Positions 1 to 10,351 of a stretch of 64,000 bases of DNA are shown here, piece after piece. This DNA is from Guadua angustifolia (Eukaryota; Streptophyta; Magnoliopsida; Poales; Poaceae), in NCBI GenBank assembly GCA_036346375.1, contig JAYEVE010000739.1:124001-188000 (forward strand). Direction: 5' to 3'. The position numbers and the translations under genes are program-made. Below the pieces are notes generated by a model, which was not told the DNA's origin, searched no databases, and was given only the letters and a program-made list of their open reading frames with translations. Numbering within the stretch: position 1 is the stretch's first letter; each line of letters begins with the position of its first letter.

Positions 1-2613
1 TCGGGCAAACATTCACAAAGTCCACTTGTTCGGATCCCGCTTGAATGAAATTAACACCAGAGCTAAATCGAGCTAAACAAGCTCTAATGAGAACGGCGAC
101 ACATAGGAGTGCAACCCGTGCATCTTGGGAGTGTTTCGCCCGTGCAAACTTTCACAAAATCCACCTGCTCGATCTCAACTTGTTCAAATTAACATCAAAT
201 CGAATTCGATCAAACAAGCTCCAACAAGACCGACAACACTTACGAGGGCAATCCGTGTGTCTTCGAGTGTTTCGCTTCGGGCAAACATTCACAAAGTCCA
301 CTTGTTCGATCCCGGCTTGAATGAAATTAACACCAGAGCTAAATCGAGCTAAACAAGCTCTAATGAGACCGGCGACACATAGGAGTGCAACCCGTGCATC
401 TTGGGAGTGTTTCGCCCGTGCAAACTTTCACAAAATCCACCTGCTCGATCTCAACTTGTTCAAATTAACATCAAATCGAATTCGATCAAACAAGCTCCAA
501 CAAGACCGACAACACTTACGAGGGCAATCCGTGTGTCTTCGAGTGTTTCGCTTCGGGCAAAGTTTCACAAAGTCCACTTGTTCGATCCCGTTTGAATGAA
601 ATTAACACCAGAGCTAAATCGAGCTAAACAAGCTCTAATGAGACGGCGACACATAGGAGTGCAACCCGGTGCATCTTGGGAGTGTTTCGCCCGCAAACTT
701 TCACAAAATCCACCTGCTCGATCTCAACTTGTTCAAATTAACATCAAATCGAATTCGATCAAACAAGCTCCAACAAGACCGACAACACTTACGAGGGCAA
801 TCCGTGTGTCTTTCGAGTGTTTCGCTTCGGGCAAACATTCACAAAGTCCACTTGTTCGATCCCGCTTGAATGAAATTAACACCAGAGCTAAATCGAGCTA
901 AACAAGCTCTAATGAGAACGGCGACACATAGGAGTGCAACCCGTGCATCTTGGGAGTGTTTCATTCCGTGCAAACTTTCACAAAATCCACCTGCTCGATC
1001 TCAACTTGTTCAAATTAACATCAAATCGAATTCGATCAAACAAGCTCCAACAAGACCGACAACACTTACGAGGGCAATCCGGTGTCTTCGAGTGTTTCGC
1101 TTCGGGCAAACATTCACAAAGTCCACTTGTTCGATCCGGCTTGAATGAAATTAACACCAGAGCTAAATCGAGCTAAACAAGCTCTAATGAGACCGGCGAC
1201 ACATAGGAGTGCAACCCGGTGCATCTTGGGAGTGTTTCCCGTGCAAACTTTCACAAAATCCACCTGCTCGATCTCAACTTGTTCAAATTAACATCAAATC
1301 GAATTCGATCAAACAAGCTCCAACAAGACCGACAACACTTACGAGGGCAATCCGTGTGTCTTCTGAGTGTTTCGCTTCGGGCAAAGTTTCATAAAGTCCA
1401 CTTGTTCGATCCGGTTTGAATGAAATTAACACCAGAGCTAAATCGAGCTAAACAAGCTCTAATGAGAACGGTGACACATAGGAGTGCAACCCGTGCATCT
1501 TGGGAGTGTTTCGCCCGTGCAAACTTTCACAAAATCCACCTGCTCGATCTCAACTTGTTCAAATTAACATCAAATCGAATTCGATCAAACAAGCTCCAAC
1601 AAGACCGACAACACTTACGAGGGCAATCCGTGTGTCTTCGGAGTGTTTCGCTTCGGGCAAACATTCACAAAGTCCACTTGTTCGGATCCCGGCTTGAATG
1701 AAATTAACACCAGAGCTAAATCGAGCTTAAACAAGCTCTAATGAGACCGGCGACACATAGGAGTGCAACCCGTGCATCTTGGGAGTGTTTCGCCCGTGCA
1801 AACTTTCACAAAATCCACTGCTCGATCTCAACTTGTTCAAATTAACATCAAATCGAATTCGATCAAACAAGCTCCAACAAGACCGACAACACTTACGAGG
1901 GCAATCCGTGTCTTCTGAGTGTTTCGCTTCGGGCAAACATTCACAAAGTCCACTTGTTCGATCCCGGTTTGAATGAAATTAACACCAGAGCTAAATCGAG
2001 CTAAACAAGCTCTAATGAGACCGGCGACACATAGGAGTGCAACCCGTGCATCTTGGGAGTGTTTCGCCCGTGCAAACTTTCACAAAATCCACCTGCTCGA
2101 TCTCAACTTGTTCAAATTAACATCAAATCGAATTCGATCAAACAAGCTCCAACAAGACCGACAACACTTACGAGGGCAATCCGGTGTCTTCTGAGTGTTT
2201 CGCTTCGGGCAAACATTCACAAAGTCCACTTGTTCGATCCCGCTTGAATGAAATTAACACCAGAGCTAAATCGAGCTAAACAAGCTCTAATGAGAACGGC
2301 GACACATAGGAGTGCAACCGGTGCATCTTGGGAGTGTTTCATCCGTGCAAACTTTCACAAAATCCACCTGCTCGATCTCAACTTGTTCAAATTAACATCA
2401 AATCGAATTCGATCAAACAAGCTCCAACAAGACCGACAACACTTACGAGGGCAATCCGTGTCTTCGAGTGTTTCGCTTCGGGCAAAGTTTCACAAAGTCC
2501 ACTTGTTCGATCCCGCTTGAATGAAATTAACACCAGAGCTAAATCGAGCTAAACAAGCTCTAATGAGAACGGCGACACATAGGAGTGCAACCCGTGCATC
2601 TTGGGAGTGTTTC
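1..2613 (+). repeat. Satellite block 1 (~286-bp A-B dimer, about 9 units)
   Basis: Tandem head-to-tail array with a ~276-286 bp period. Each period has two related halves. Half A contains TCAACTTGTTC and AACATCAAATCGAATTCGA; half B contains TTGAATGAAATTAACACC and GCGACACATAGGAGTGCAAC. The copies here are almost identical at non-CG positions. Nearly every difference is a one-base change at a CG, for example CCCGTGC/CCCGGTGC or TTCGATC/TTCGGATC. Relative to the rest of the window, this block consistently reads GCTAAA for GCGAAA and CTGCTCGATC for CTGTTCGGATC. It runs off the left edge and is interrupted on the right by element A inside an A monomer. All ORFs in it are by-products of the repeat. 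Confidence 0.97.
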
Positions 2614-3127
2614 TCACTGAAGAGCGCACAGGCTGTTAAAATGCTGCGCGAATTCTATTTACTTTCACACCTAGCCTTTTCGCTTTCACACCTCAAATTT
2701 GTTTTCACACATAAACTATTTGCTTTCACACCTAAACTAGGAGGGATGTTCCTAGTATAAATACACATGTATTCTACCCATTTGGGGAACAACTTTGACA
2801 TTCGAATACAAAACCTCTTTGTTCAGCTGTGTGCTAACAAATCCAGAGAGTGATCTCTACCCCTTTGCTCTTGTGATTTCCTCACGGGATTACAGAAGCG
2901 GCCGCTTCATCGGCTCCCAATTTGTGCTCCTGGTTCATTGATTCCAAGTTGTGTTGGTTGGTTCTTTGAGAGTGTGGTTGGGCGAATCCTCGATTCAGGT
3001 TGCCGGTTAAAGACGGTGGTTGGCTTCGAGTTTTATTTGTCAGGTTGCACTAGTTATCCGGCTGTTTTCAGCTAGTTATCTTGTTCGTGATCCTACATCG
3101 TGAAGATCGGGACCGCGATCCGTATCA
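2614..3127 (+). repeat. Element A 5' LTR (front-truncated)
   Basis: This copy aligns with 9840-10351 from ACTGAAGAGCGCACAGGCTG to GATCCGTATCA. It starts TCAC rather than the canonical TG. It lacks the equivalent of 9388-9839, which in the right-hand copy begins with the TGATG start shared by the other elements here. It ends in CA two bases before the primer-binding site. Scattered substitutions and small indels, many at CG sites, separate it from the right copy. Confidence 0.9.
2663..2763 (+). promoter_or_regulatory. LTR U3 promoter: four TTTCACAC repeats and a TATA box
   Basis: TTTCACAC starts at 2663, 2684, 2703 and 2724, spacings of 21, 19 and 21 bp, close to two helical turns. TATAAATA follows at 2756-2763. 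The right LTR keeps the array, with one unit changed to CTTCACAC, and the TATA box at 9982-9989. The regular spacing suggests a repeated factor-binding site upstream of the retroelement promoter. The function is inferred. Confidence 0.6.
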
Positions 3128-3129
3128 TT

Positions 3130-3141
3130 TGGTATCAGAGC
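3130..3141 (+). other. Primer-binding site, element A
   Basis: TGGTATCAGAGC lies two bases after the CA end of the 5' LTR. This is the usual plant LTR-retrotransposon primer-binding site, complementary to the 3' end of initiator methionine tRNA. Confidence 0.88.
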
Positions 3142-4106
3142 TTTCGTTGCCACGGTAGGATTCTTTACCCTTAGCTACATATATTTTGTGTTCGTCCAAT
3201 CAACGAAAAAGCCACAAAAATATTTTGCCATCGCCCATTGTTTCGATCTGTTATGCTAGTGAGTTCGGTTAAGTTTCGGTCCATAAGAAGTTTTTGTTTA
3301 GTTGCTGATCATATCGTCCTTTGTGTGTTCTTTTATCCTATTCATATCTTGTTTCGTGTCCTTTCGTATATCTAAAAAAATCTATACAAAAAAAAGCATT
3401 GCATAACCTGATTCATCCTTCGCGTAAACTTTGATCCTATCAAGTTCTAGCTGCTGGTTGTGTTTGGGCTCTTTTCATCTCAAGTTGTGCAAGTGTTATA
3501 TCTGATCTGTTGTTCTTATTATTAAAAAAAAGAAGTGAAAAAAAAGAGTAGAGAAAAAAAGAAGTGAAAAAAAAGAGAAGAGTTATAAAAAAAGAAGTGG
3601 TGAAAAAAAAGAAGGATCTGTTGTATGAAAGTGTACAAGTGTTGAACCCTTACACCAAGTTGCAATCTGTTTTGCTATTTGGTGCAATTTGTGCTAGGCG
3701 AGTTTATGCAAACCCGCCATCTCTAGCATAATCCTTGTTTGCATCAAATCTGAAATTTCTTTATGCTGCATGCGCTGATCCATTTACATCATTCATATCT
3801 TGTGATCAGATTAGGCATTGATCTTCTAGTTTGGATTGCTACTTAGCTTTACAATAACTAGATTTCAGATTGTGTTCCTTGTGCATCACCCCCCTACCGA
3901 GCTCCACAAATAAACCCCCGTAAACTGAACGCCGGTCGTGTATTTGCTTAACCATCACTTTTCTTTTTACCACCACACATTATACTTCTGTAATCCGCAG
4001 GGAACTCATAAGAGCCTTGGTTGGTAAGAGAGGTGAGATTGTGAGAACCACTAAAATTTCCTATCCCACATGTAATTGCAATTCTTGTATCGTGTTTGCA
4101 CTAATC
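3142..4106 (+). other. Untranslated leader of element A with a purine tract
   Basis: This lies between the primer-binding site and the gag start and contains no credible ORF. At 3523-3615 there is a strongly purine-biased tract made of repeated AAAAAAAAGAAGTG and AAAAAAGAG units. The end of the leader (CACTAATC before the gag ATG) resembles the same position in element B (CACTAACA), consistent with common descent. Confidence 0.7.
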
Positions 4107-7100
4107 ATGGCAGGTTATGCACGTATCGATCTTCCATTCTACGGAAGCAATGATCCCAAGGAATACATTGAGTGGGAACAACAAATGGACAAGGTGTTCA
4201 AATTTCAGAACCTTCCTGTAACATTCCATTTTTCAATTTCTTGAGTTTGAATTTCGAAATCCGAACCCGGAAAGATTTTCTCGAATTAAATATAGCTTAA
4301 ATTGAATTTTTAAAAGTCAAAAAGGATTTAATTTGAATAAACTATAACTCAAATTAATTATTTATTATTTTATTTGGGTTCCTGGTATTTTATTTGATTT
4401 TTCTGAATTTTTGGAGATTTTTTCGAATTTATTTGCTATTTATTGGAATTTATTGGATTATTCGGATTTTCTGGTATTTTATTGAATTTCCTAAATCCTT
4501 TAACCCTTGTTGGGCCGTCTTCACTGTTCCTTCGCGTGGCCTATTACTGTGCTTCGGCCCAACTTAACCGAAACCCTAACACCCCTCGCGTCTCAGCCGT
4601 CCATCGCCGATCCAACGGACTGGATTTGCGCCGCCATCCACAGCAAACCCTAACCCTATCGCACCTGTATTCTCTCGCCGTCCGATCTCGATCAAGCGGA
4701 CACGAAGGAGCCACGTCGCCTAAAAATCGCGCCGCCGTCCGTAACAGTAGCGCCGCATGATCAACCTTGCTTTCCGCGCCTCTACACGCAACCCTAGGCT
4801 ATTTAAGCCCGCGCCGCAGCCCTCCCGAGGTTCCTCTCCTCCCGCTGCTCATTTCTCCCTAAGTCTCGGCGGCCGAGACGCCTTCTGCATGGAGAATCAC
4901 CTCGCCGAAGTTCCGCCGTGAAACCGAGCCTTCCCCGCCGTAGTTCTCCTTCACCGGTGAGTCTCCGCCGCAGTTTTTGGTACCACTGAGTTCATCTCTT
5001 CACGCCCTTCCCGATTCACTAATTCTTCCACTCGCTCCGTCACGGATTCGCCGGTTGCGACGTCTTCTTCCCCAAGTCCGGCGCGTTCCGTCGCTGCCTC
5101 ATCGTCACATCTCTTCGCCAACTCTACACCGTCGGATCACTCATCGACGCACGGCATCATTCCACGTCGGCCACACCGTCCCACGCCATAAGTCCCGAGC
5201 CATCTGCTGAGTCATTTCCACGTAGACGCCATGTGTCGCCCCATGTCTGCCATAGGTACGCCACGTCGCCGCCACGATGTGCCATGTCTGCGCTAAGTCA
5301 CCACTACACGCACATGTGTCGGACATGTCACATCACACCTCTGCGTGTTGCCTCATCACCGCCACATGCAGGCCACGTGTTCGCCACATCTGCGCCAAGT
5401 CGTCGTCATCGTTCGCCTAGATCCGCGTGGCGCCACGTTTCCACCACGTGTTGGCCACGGCATCGCCACCCTGGCCGTAGTTACCGAGTCAGCCGCTACG
5501 TGTCGACCACGCATAGACACGCCGCCACCACGCCGCAGCCCAAGTCACCGAAACCCGTGCGGTGCCACGATGTGCCACGCGATTGCCGCAGAGAACCTAA
5601 TGCTTGTGTGTCAGCCGTGTCATCATGCCATGTCACGCCGAGAGTCGAGCACTGTGTCACTGACGGGTGGGTCCCGATTGTCAGCCTCACAATTTTATTC
5701 CGTTTTTCGGTGAATTTCTCCCGAATTTCCGGAATCAACCAGTAGCATGCCGACACGTGTCAACCCTTTACAATATTTCTGATTTTCCTTCCATGTAAAC
5801 TTCGGAAGCTCCGTTCTCCTCTGTTCGAACTCCGATTCACACAATTCAAATTTCTAAATTCATATAAAATCAAGATCTATCTGTTGGTATCATTTTTATG
5901 AATTTTTGGATTTTATTTATTTCGGTGTTATTTATTATTTTGCATCGATTTACGTGTTTTGCGAGTAGACGACGCGCCGGTTGAGCGGGAGGAGCTTCCA
6001 GCAGAGGTTGCAGCAACGGGCGAGGGGGAAGGCAAGTCTCCTTGACCATATTGAACCCAAATTTATGAAATGCTATTTTGCTTTAAATTATTGCATGCTA
6101 TTTGAATTATGATTTGTATTTTAATGTCATTTTAAATGCTTAGATAAATGCCAACTTGTTATAACCACATTGATATCCATGTTGACAACCTTTGACACCT
6201 TAGGAAAACTAACTACTGTAGTTAATGGTATTTAATCTTGCTATGGGAACGGTAGAAAATGCTTAGTCATGCTTAATCACGTCGGTACCTTACCATTATG
6301 GAAATGATTTCATTTTGATGGAAATTGAATTTGTGAAAATGATGGCAATTGGTGTTGCCGGTATTAATTTGGAATTAAAAATGAAAAATGATTTAGACCG
6401 GGGCGGATTTGGTTGAATGGCGGGTGCGGGATGCACAAAATTTTGGAAATGTGATTGTCCGCCCTAGTCAATTAAGGACCGGTCGTGTGTTACCATGGGC
6501 CATGCTATACAGTACAACCACATGTCTATATGGGTACGACCTGGCTAAGTAATTTGCATGTATCGTTACTTGACTCCACCAGTGGGTTGTGCGAGTTTGT
6601 CGGGACGACACTTGCAAGGTGCAAGAGGGGGCTTCTGGACTGGGCGGAGGTAGTCCTACCAGCGGTGGAACCTTAGCGGGTGAAGTCGGTAGCGGTATGT
6701 GCATTGTAAAGGCCTTGTCATGATCTCCCTGCCGACACACCAAAGGAAGTGTGTTACTGGCCTGGCGCAAAGGGTTGATCATGTCGTGTGGGTAAAGTGT
6801 ACCAGCTCTGCAGAGTCTTAGAAACTACTTGAGTAGCCGTGCCTACGGATAAGGGCAAGCGTGGAACGTTTTCACATAGTAGATTTTTCTGGTTTTTGGT
6901 TTTAAATGGAAAATGATGGATTTGGTTTTAAATGAAAAATGTGGTTGGGAATCCGTGAGCGGCTAGAGCTTCCGGATATTAGTTTGGCGGCTAGAGCCAA
7001 CCAGGTAGTTGGAACCTGGAAATTGTTATATTTCAAGTTTAATTTATTATGCTATTTACATTTTGTTAAATGCTGCTTTACTAAAGTATTACTTGTATTT

Positions 7101-8174
7101 AAATTTTAAATTCTGCTTTATGCAAATGAACCATTATGCCATCCTTTGTTTAAAGCCATGCATTTAGTTACTTGCATCAAGTTTCCTAGACTTAAGTAGT
7201 ATGTTGCATACTCACCCTCGCGTTTCATCGCGGGGCCGCTTATTCCATAAAGCGATGATGATGGGAGAAGGGGTGGCTATCCGCGGGCCTGCGATCCACC
7301 GTTCGATATATGTGCCACCGACTATGAGGAGGAGGACGACTCGTTCTTCTAGGGAGCGTACCCCAGTCGGTTGCCTGTGGGCACACTGAGTGGCTCGATT
7401 TTGTTCTACATTTCCGCTGTTACTTTTACACTTCAGCCGTAAGGCTTCATACTTGTAATAATGTGATGATGGATGTTATGTTGTTGCACTCTTTTATTTA
7501 TTACTGTTATGAACTTTATGATATGTCTGTGTTATCATCATCAGACATCTTGTGTGCGCTTAGCTGTTCCTCGGACTAGCGTTGAAACATTGGGGGTTCG
7601 GATTTGGTAAATCCGGGTCCTCACACTTCCCAACAATAAAGAAGTGTTACGAGCCACTATGCAGTTTGAAGATTATGCTTATAGTTGGTGGAATCAACTT
7701 TTCGGAAAGAGCTTCATTACATCGTGGTTGATTTTAAAGGGCATAATGAGAAAAGAATTTGTACCACCTTATTATGAGCAAGAGCTGCTTCACCACTTAG
7801 CAAGCATCAAACAAGGTTGTAGATGTGTCCATGATTATTTCAATGAGTTGAGTCGTGCAATGCGACGTGCAGGTATTACCTCTACAATACAAAAGAAAGC
7901 ACGCTTCAAAGAGGGCTTGAATTACAAGATCACTGCTGCACTTAAACATAAGTATTTTAAAAGCATGCTTGATCTTGTGGATTGTGCAATTGAAGAGGAG
8001 AAAATAATTAAGGAGCAAGGTGAATCAGAATTTCAGCATAAAATGAGACTTAGTGAGAGGGTCGAGCATGGGACTTTCCCTTCGACCAAAACATTAAAGT
8101 GTGTTGTTCCTTTGGAACATGCTGTAGAGGAGAAGGTCGTGGTTGATGGCAAATGCGTCATTGCTGGTCCATGA
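4107..8174 (+). pseudogene. Retrotransposon gag, split by a solo-LTR insertion
   Basis: The ATG at 4107 opens a gag-type N terminus (MAGYARIDLPFYGSND, then a Y-I-E-W-E-Q-Q-M-D segment) that continues to 4216. The frame resumes at 7631 after a 3,409-bp insertion and its 5-bp duplication, and runs to a TGA at 8172-8174. The second part contains YSWWNQLF, REFVPPYY-like and DYFNELSR segments, typical of the plant retrotransposon Gag domain. It ends with VEHGTFPST, also found in element C (VEHRTFPST). The protein would form the retroelement particle. The next ORF is in the same frame beyond the TGA. The gene cannot be expressed intact as it stands. Confidence 0.8.
4217..7625 (+). mobile_element. 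Solo LTR of a large-LTR gypsy element (3.4 kb)
   Basis: The insertion starts TGTAACATTCC and ends GGTCCTCACA (TG...CA). It is flanked by the 5-bp duplication CTTCC (4212-4216, 7626-7630) and sits inside element A's gag. It has no internal direct repeat, primer-binding site or pol motif, so it fits one recombined LTR. A TATA-like TATTTAAG at 4800-4807 lies at the edge of a GC-rich section (about 4500-5700); the rest is AT-rich. The length and the TGTAAC start resemble the long LTRs of Tekay-type gypsy elements, a family assignment made from memory. The ORFs in the GC-rich part have no recognisable domains and are probably chance. Confidence 0.82.
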
Positions 8175-9287
8175 TTGAATCTAGTTCACATGAACCAAAA
8201 CCCTTGTGAGAATGAGAGCGATATCCATATTCAGATTGTGAATGAAAAGGCACAAGAAATGAGAAAGGATGTTGATGGGAAATGGGGCGAAATTCCTGAA
8301 CCTAACACACTAACCTCTACTTCTAGTGTTGTCTCTTTTCATGTGCAACAGGAAATACAAGAGGAGTTGATTGATGAACAACATATACCAATTGACATTG
8401 AAGACAAGGAGATAGGCATGGTTGGAGATGTCACACTTTCTGTCCCATTGTTAGATCCTACAACACGAGCATCATTTCTAGAGGAGGACGGTAAAGGTAA
8501 CAAAAATGGTGTTGATATGAAAATTGATCTAGAACACACCAATTCCGAGAACACTCATGTGCAATTGAAAATTCCACATTCTGATTTTTATTTGTTTAAT
8601 TTACATAGCGTGGAATTGATTACTTGTGAAGAAGTTGTCACCAAAATTTCTAATGATGCTACTTTGTGCTATATCATGATGTTTGATGAACCTGTTAAGA
8701 TAACTTATGTTAGTAAGAAAGTTGCTGAATTTTCTTCACTAGCTAGTTTCCACACTTATGGATACAAGTTTAATTTAATTGGAGAATATAGTGCGGATAA
8801 CATGTTTCTTGTTCATCAAATTTGCATTACATGTGACGTGCTTCCTGATTTCAAAACATATGTACCCCTCAATATTGTTGTTGACATGGAAACAATCGAA
8901 ATTACTTCTTGCTTAAATAGAAACTTGTTCTACTCTAGCACACATGATACGTTGGACTTGCATGCTACTAATGAAAGTAATGCAATTAGAGTGTGGAACC
9001 CCCTGTGTAATGTGATAATGTGCTTAGAAAAGTCGGGGACGACTTTTTCTGGTGAGAAGGGGAATGATGTGAATAAATGCTTTGCTATGCATAAAACTAA
9101 TCTTGTAAAATCCTATGTGCTAACAAGAAGAAGTGTCAAAACAGATGACAAATACATATATCATGCGTACACATTGTTCTCTCCCTTTAGTACACTTTCA
9201 GCTTATCAAAAGCCAAGGACGGCTTTTCTTGAAGAAGGGGAGAATGATGCGGACTGTGGTGTTAGCCCAACATATGTCGCACTGTAA
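8175..9287 (+). CDS. Unknown ORF occupying the pol position in element A
   Basis: This is a 370-codon open frame in phase with gag across one TGA; the first ATG is at 8190. I do not recognise the product. It is hydrophilic and acidic and lacks catalytic motifs of protease, RT, RNase H or integrase. Residues ~195-226 (YGYKFNLIGEYSADN, then F-L-V-H-Q-I-C-I-T-C-D) resemble the core of the ORFs in elements B and C (FHVVGKHN...VHRVYIC). Near the end, SGTTFSGEKGNDVN and RTAFLEEGENDADC are degenerate copies of the SRTTHFQEGENDAD segment encoded just before the 3' LTR. After the stop, D-Y-G-V-S-P-T-F-N-V-A recalls the integrase C terminus of element E1. The ORF may be a diverged accessory protein or a pol remnant. 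Confidence 0.55.
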   Translation: MNLVHMNQNPCENESDIHIQIVNEKAQEMRKDVDGKWGEIPEPNTLTSTSSVVSFHVQQEIQEELIDEQHIPIDIEDKEIGMVGDVTLSVPLLDPTTRASFLEEDGKGNKNGVDMKIDLEHTNSENTHVQLKIPHSDFYLFNLHSVELITCEEVVTKISNDATLCYIMMFDEPVKITYVSKKVAEFSSLASFHTYGYKFNLIGEYSADNMFLVHQICITCDVLPDFKTYVPLNIVVDMETIEITSCLNRNLFYSSTHDTLDLHATNESNAIRVWNPLCNVIMCLEKSGTTFSGEKGNDVNKCFAMHKTNLVKSYVLTRRSVKTDDKYIYHAYTLFSPFSTLSAYQKPRTAFLEEGENDADCGVSPTYVAL

Positions 9288-9374
9288 GACTATGGTGTTA
9301 GCCCAACATTCAATGTTGCGATTTATCACCATTTTTGGGTTCAGAAGAAATAGAGTCGAGGACGACTCATTTTC

Positions 9375-9387
9375 AAGAGGGGGAGAA
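9375..9387 (+). promoter_or_regulatory. Polypurine tract, element A
   Basis: AAGAGGGGGAGAA immediately precedes TGATGCGGACATC, the inferred original LTR start. It follows the hairpin GAGTCGAGGACGACTC (6-bp stem, 4-base loop). The same hairpin/purine/TGATG order is found in elements B, C and E1. Confidence 0.7.
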
Positions 9388-10351
9388 TGATGCGGACATC
9401 ACAACGGAACATGCACCATTGCGCATAAATCATGCAACCAAACAAGTGAACCAAGACCAAGCTACACCAAGTCAAGAAAATCAAGGACCATTGACAAGAA
9501 GTCGTGCTAAGAAGCTGTAGCAACAGGTGACTTCACTCTTAGCTGAATTTGATTATAATATATCTGAGAATGTTATACTACCTAAATGTTCTACATTGGT
9601 CATTATCAGGTTTAAACATGAAGATTATGAAGACCCTCAAGAGGAGATGGATGAGGACTGCATGGATTACATGGAGAAATTGCTGTTCAGTTAGGACTAC
9701 CATAAAGAAACGACTATAACTTCTCATTCCCGAGGGCAATGGAGGTCCATGAGTACTTGATTGAAAGCTTATCAAGTCTACTTTTCAATAAAATAAACCT
9801 TGTGTCATTTGGACTTCCCATGAATGAGTAATGACTATTTTACTGAAGAGCGCACAGGCTGTTAAAATGCTGTGCGAATTCTATTTACTTTCACACCTAG
9901 CCTTTTCGCTTTCACACCTCAAATTTGTTTTCACACATAAACTATTTGCCTTCACACCTAAACTAGGAGGGATGTTCCTAGTATAAATACCTATGTATTC
10001 TACCCATTTGGGGAACAACTTTGACATTCAATACAAAACCTCTTTGTTCGGGCTTGTGTGCTAACAAATCCAGAGAGTGATCTCTACCCTTTGCTCTTGT
10101 GATTTTCACGGATTACAGAAGCGGCCGCCCATCGGCTCCCAATTGGTGCTCCTGGTCCATTGATTCCAGGTTGTGTTGGTTGGTTCTTTGAGAGTGTGGT
10201 TGGGCTTAATCTCGATTCAAAGTTGCTTGTTAAAGACGGTGGTTGGCTTCGAAGTTTTATTTGTCAGGTTGCACTAGTTATCCGGCTGTTTTCAGCTAGT
10301 TATCTTGTTCGTGATCCTACGTCGTGAAGATCGGGACGGCGATCCGTATTA
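9388..10351 (+). repeat. Element A 3' LTR (full length, ~964 bp)
   Basis: The part from 9840 matches the 5' LTR. The part 9388-9839 has no counterpart at the left end, but it starts TGATGCGGACATC right after a polypurine tract. It also encodes the tail GPLTRSRAKKL, as the first part of the LTR does in E1, B and C. The full length (964 bp) and TATA position (~594 bp in) match those LTRs (894-1148 bp, TATA at ~530-750). The end reads GTATTA, apparently a mutated CA. The 5-bp duplication GTTTC follows. Confidence 0.75.

Larger units (their letters stand above)
2614..10351 (+). mobile_element. Element A: non-autonomous Ty3/gypsy (CRM-like) LTR retrotransposon
   Basis: A sequence of ~512 bp is directly repeated at 2614-3127 and 9840-10351. 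A primer-binding site follows the left copy and a purine tract precedes the full right LTR. The satellite phase continues across the insertion, with the 5-bp duplication GTTTC at 2609-2613 and 10352-10356. The internal region holds gag (interrupted by a 3.4-kb solo LTR), a 370-codon ORF of unknown function and a CRM-like C-terminal tail. I see no protease, reverse transcriptase, RNase H or integrase motifs, so it would depend on another element. The left LTR lacks ~450 bp that the right LTR appears to have. Membership in the CRM clade is inferred from the tail motif and LTR architecture. Confidence 0.9.

Noticed and set aside
1..2613. CRISPR-like regular repeats
   Set aside because: The period is 276-286 bp with no unique spacers. 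The repeats are contiguous plant satellite.
3130..3141. tRNA gene near the LTRs
   Set aside because: The match is only to the tRNA 3' end and is the primer-binding site. No cloverleaf-capable sequence with A and B boxes was seen.
4640..4670. Telomere-like CCCTAACCCTA
   Set aside because: Only about two units, within LTR sequence. Similar CCAAACCCTAA boxes occur in the other LTRs. Not a telomeric array.
5233..5745. 170-codon ORF and a 122-codon overlapping ORF in the GC-rich part of the solo LTR
   Set aside because: Composition is His/Arg/Pro/Ser-rich from repeated CCAC/CGCC triplets, frames on both strands are open, and no domain is visible. Best explained by GC-rich LTR sequence.
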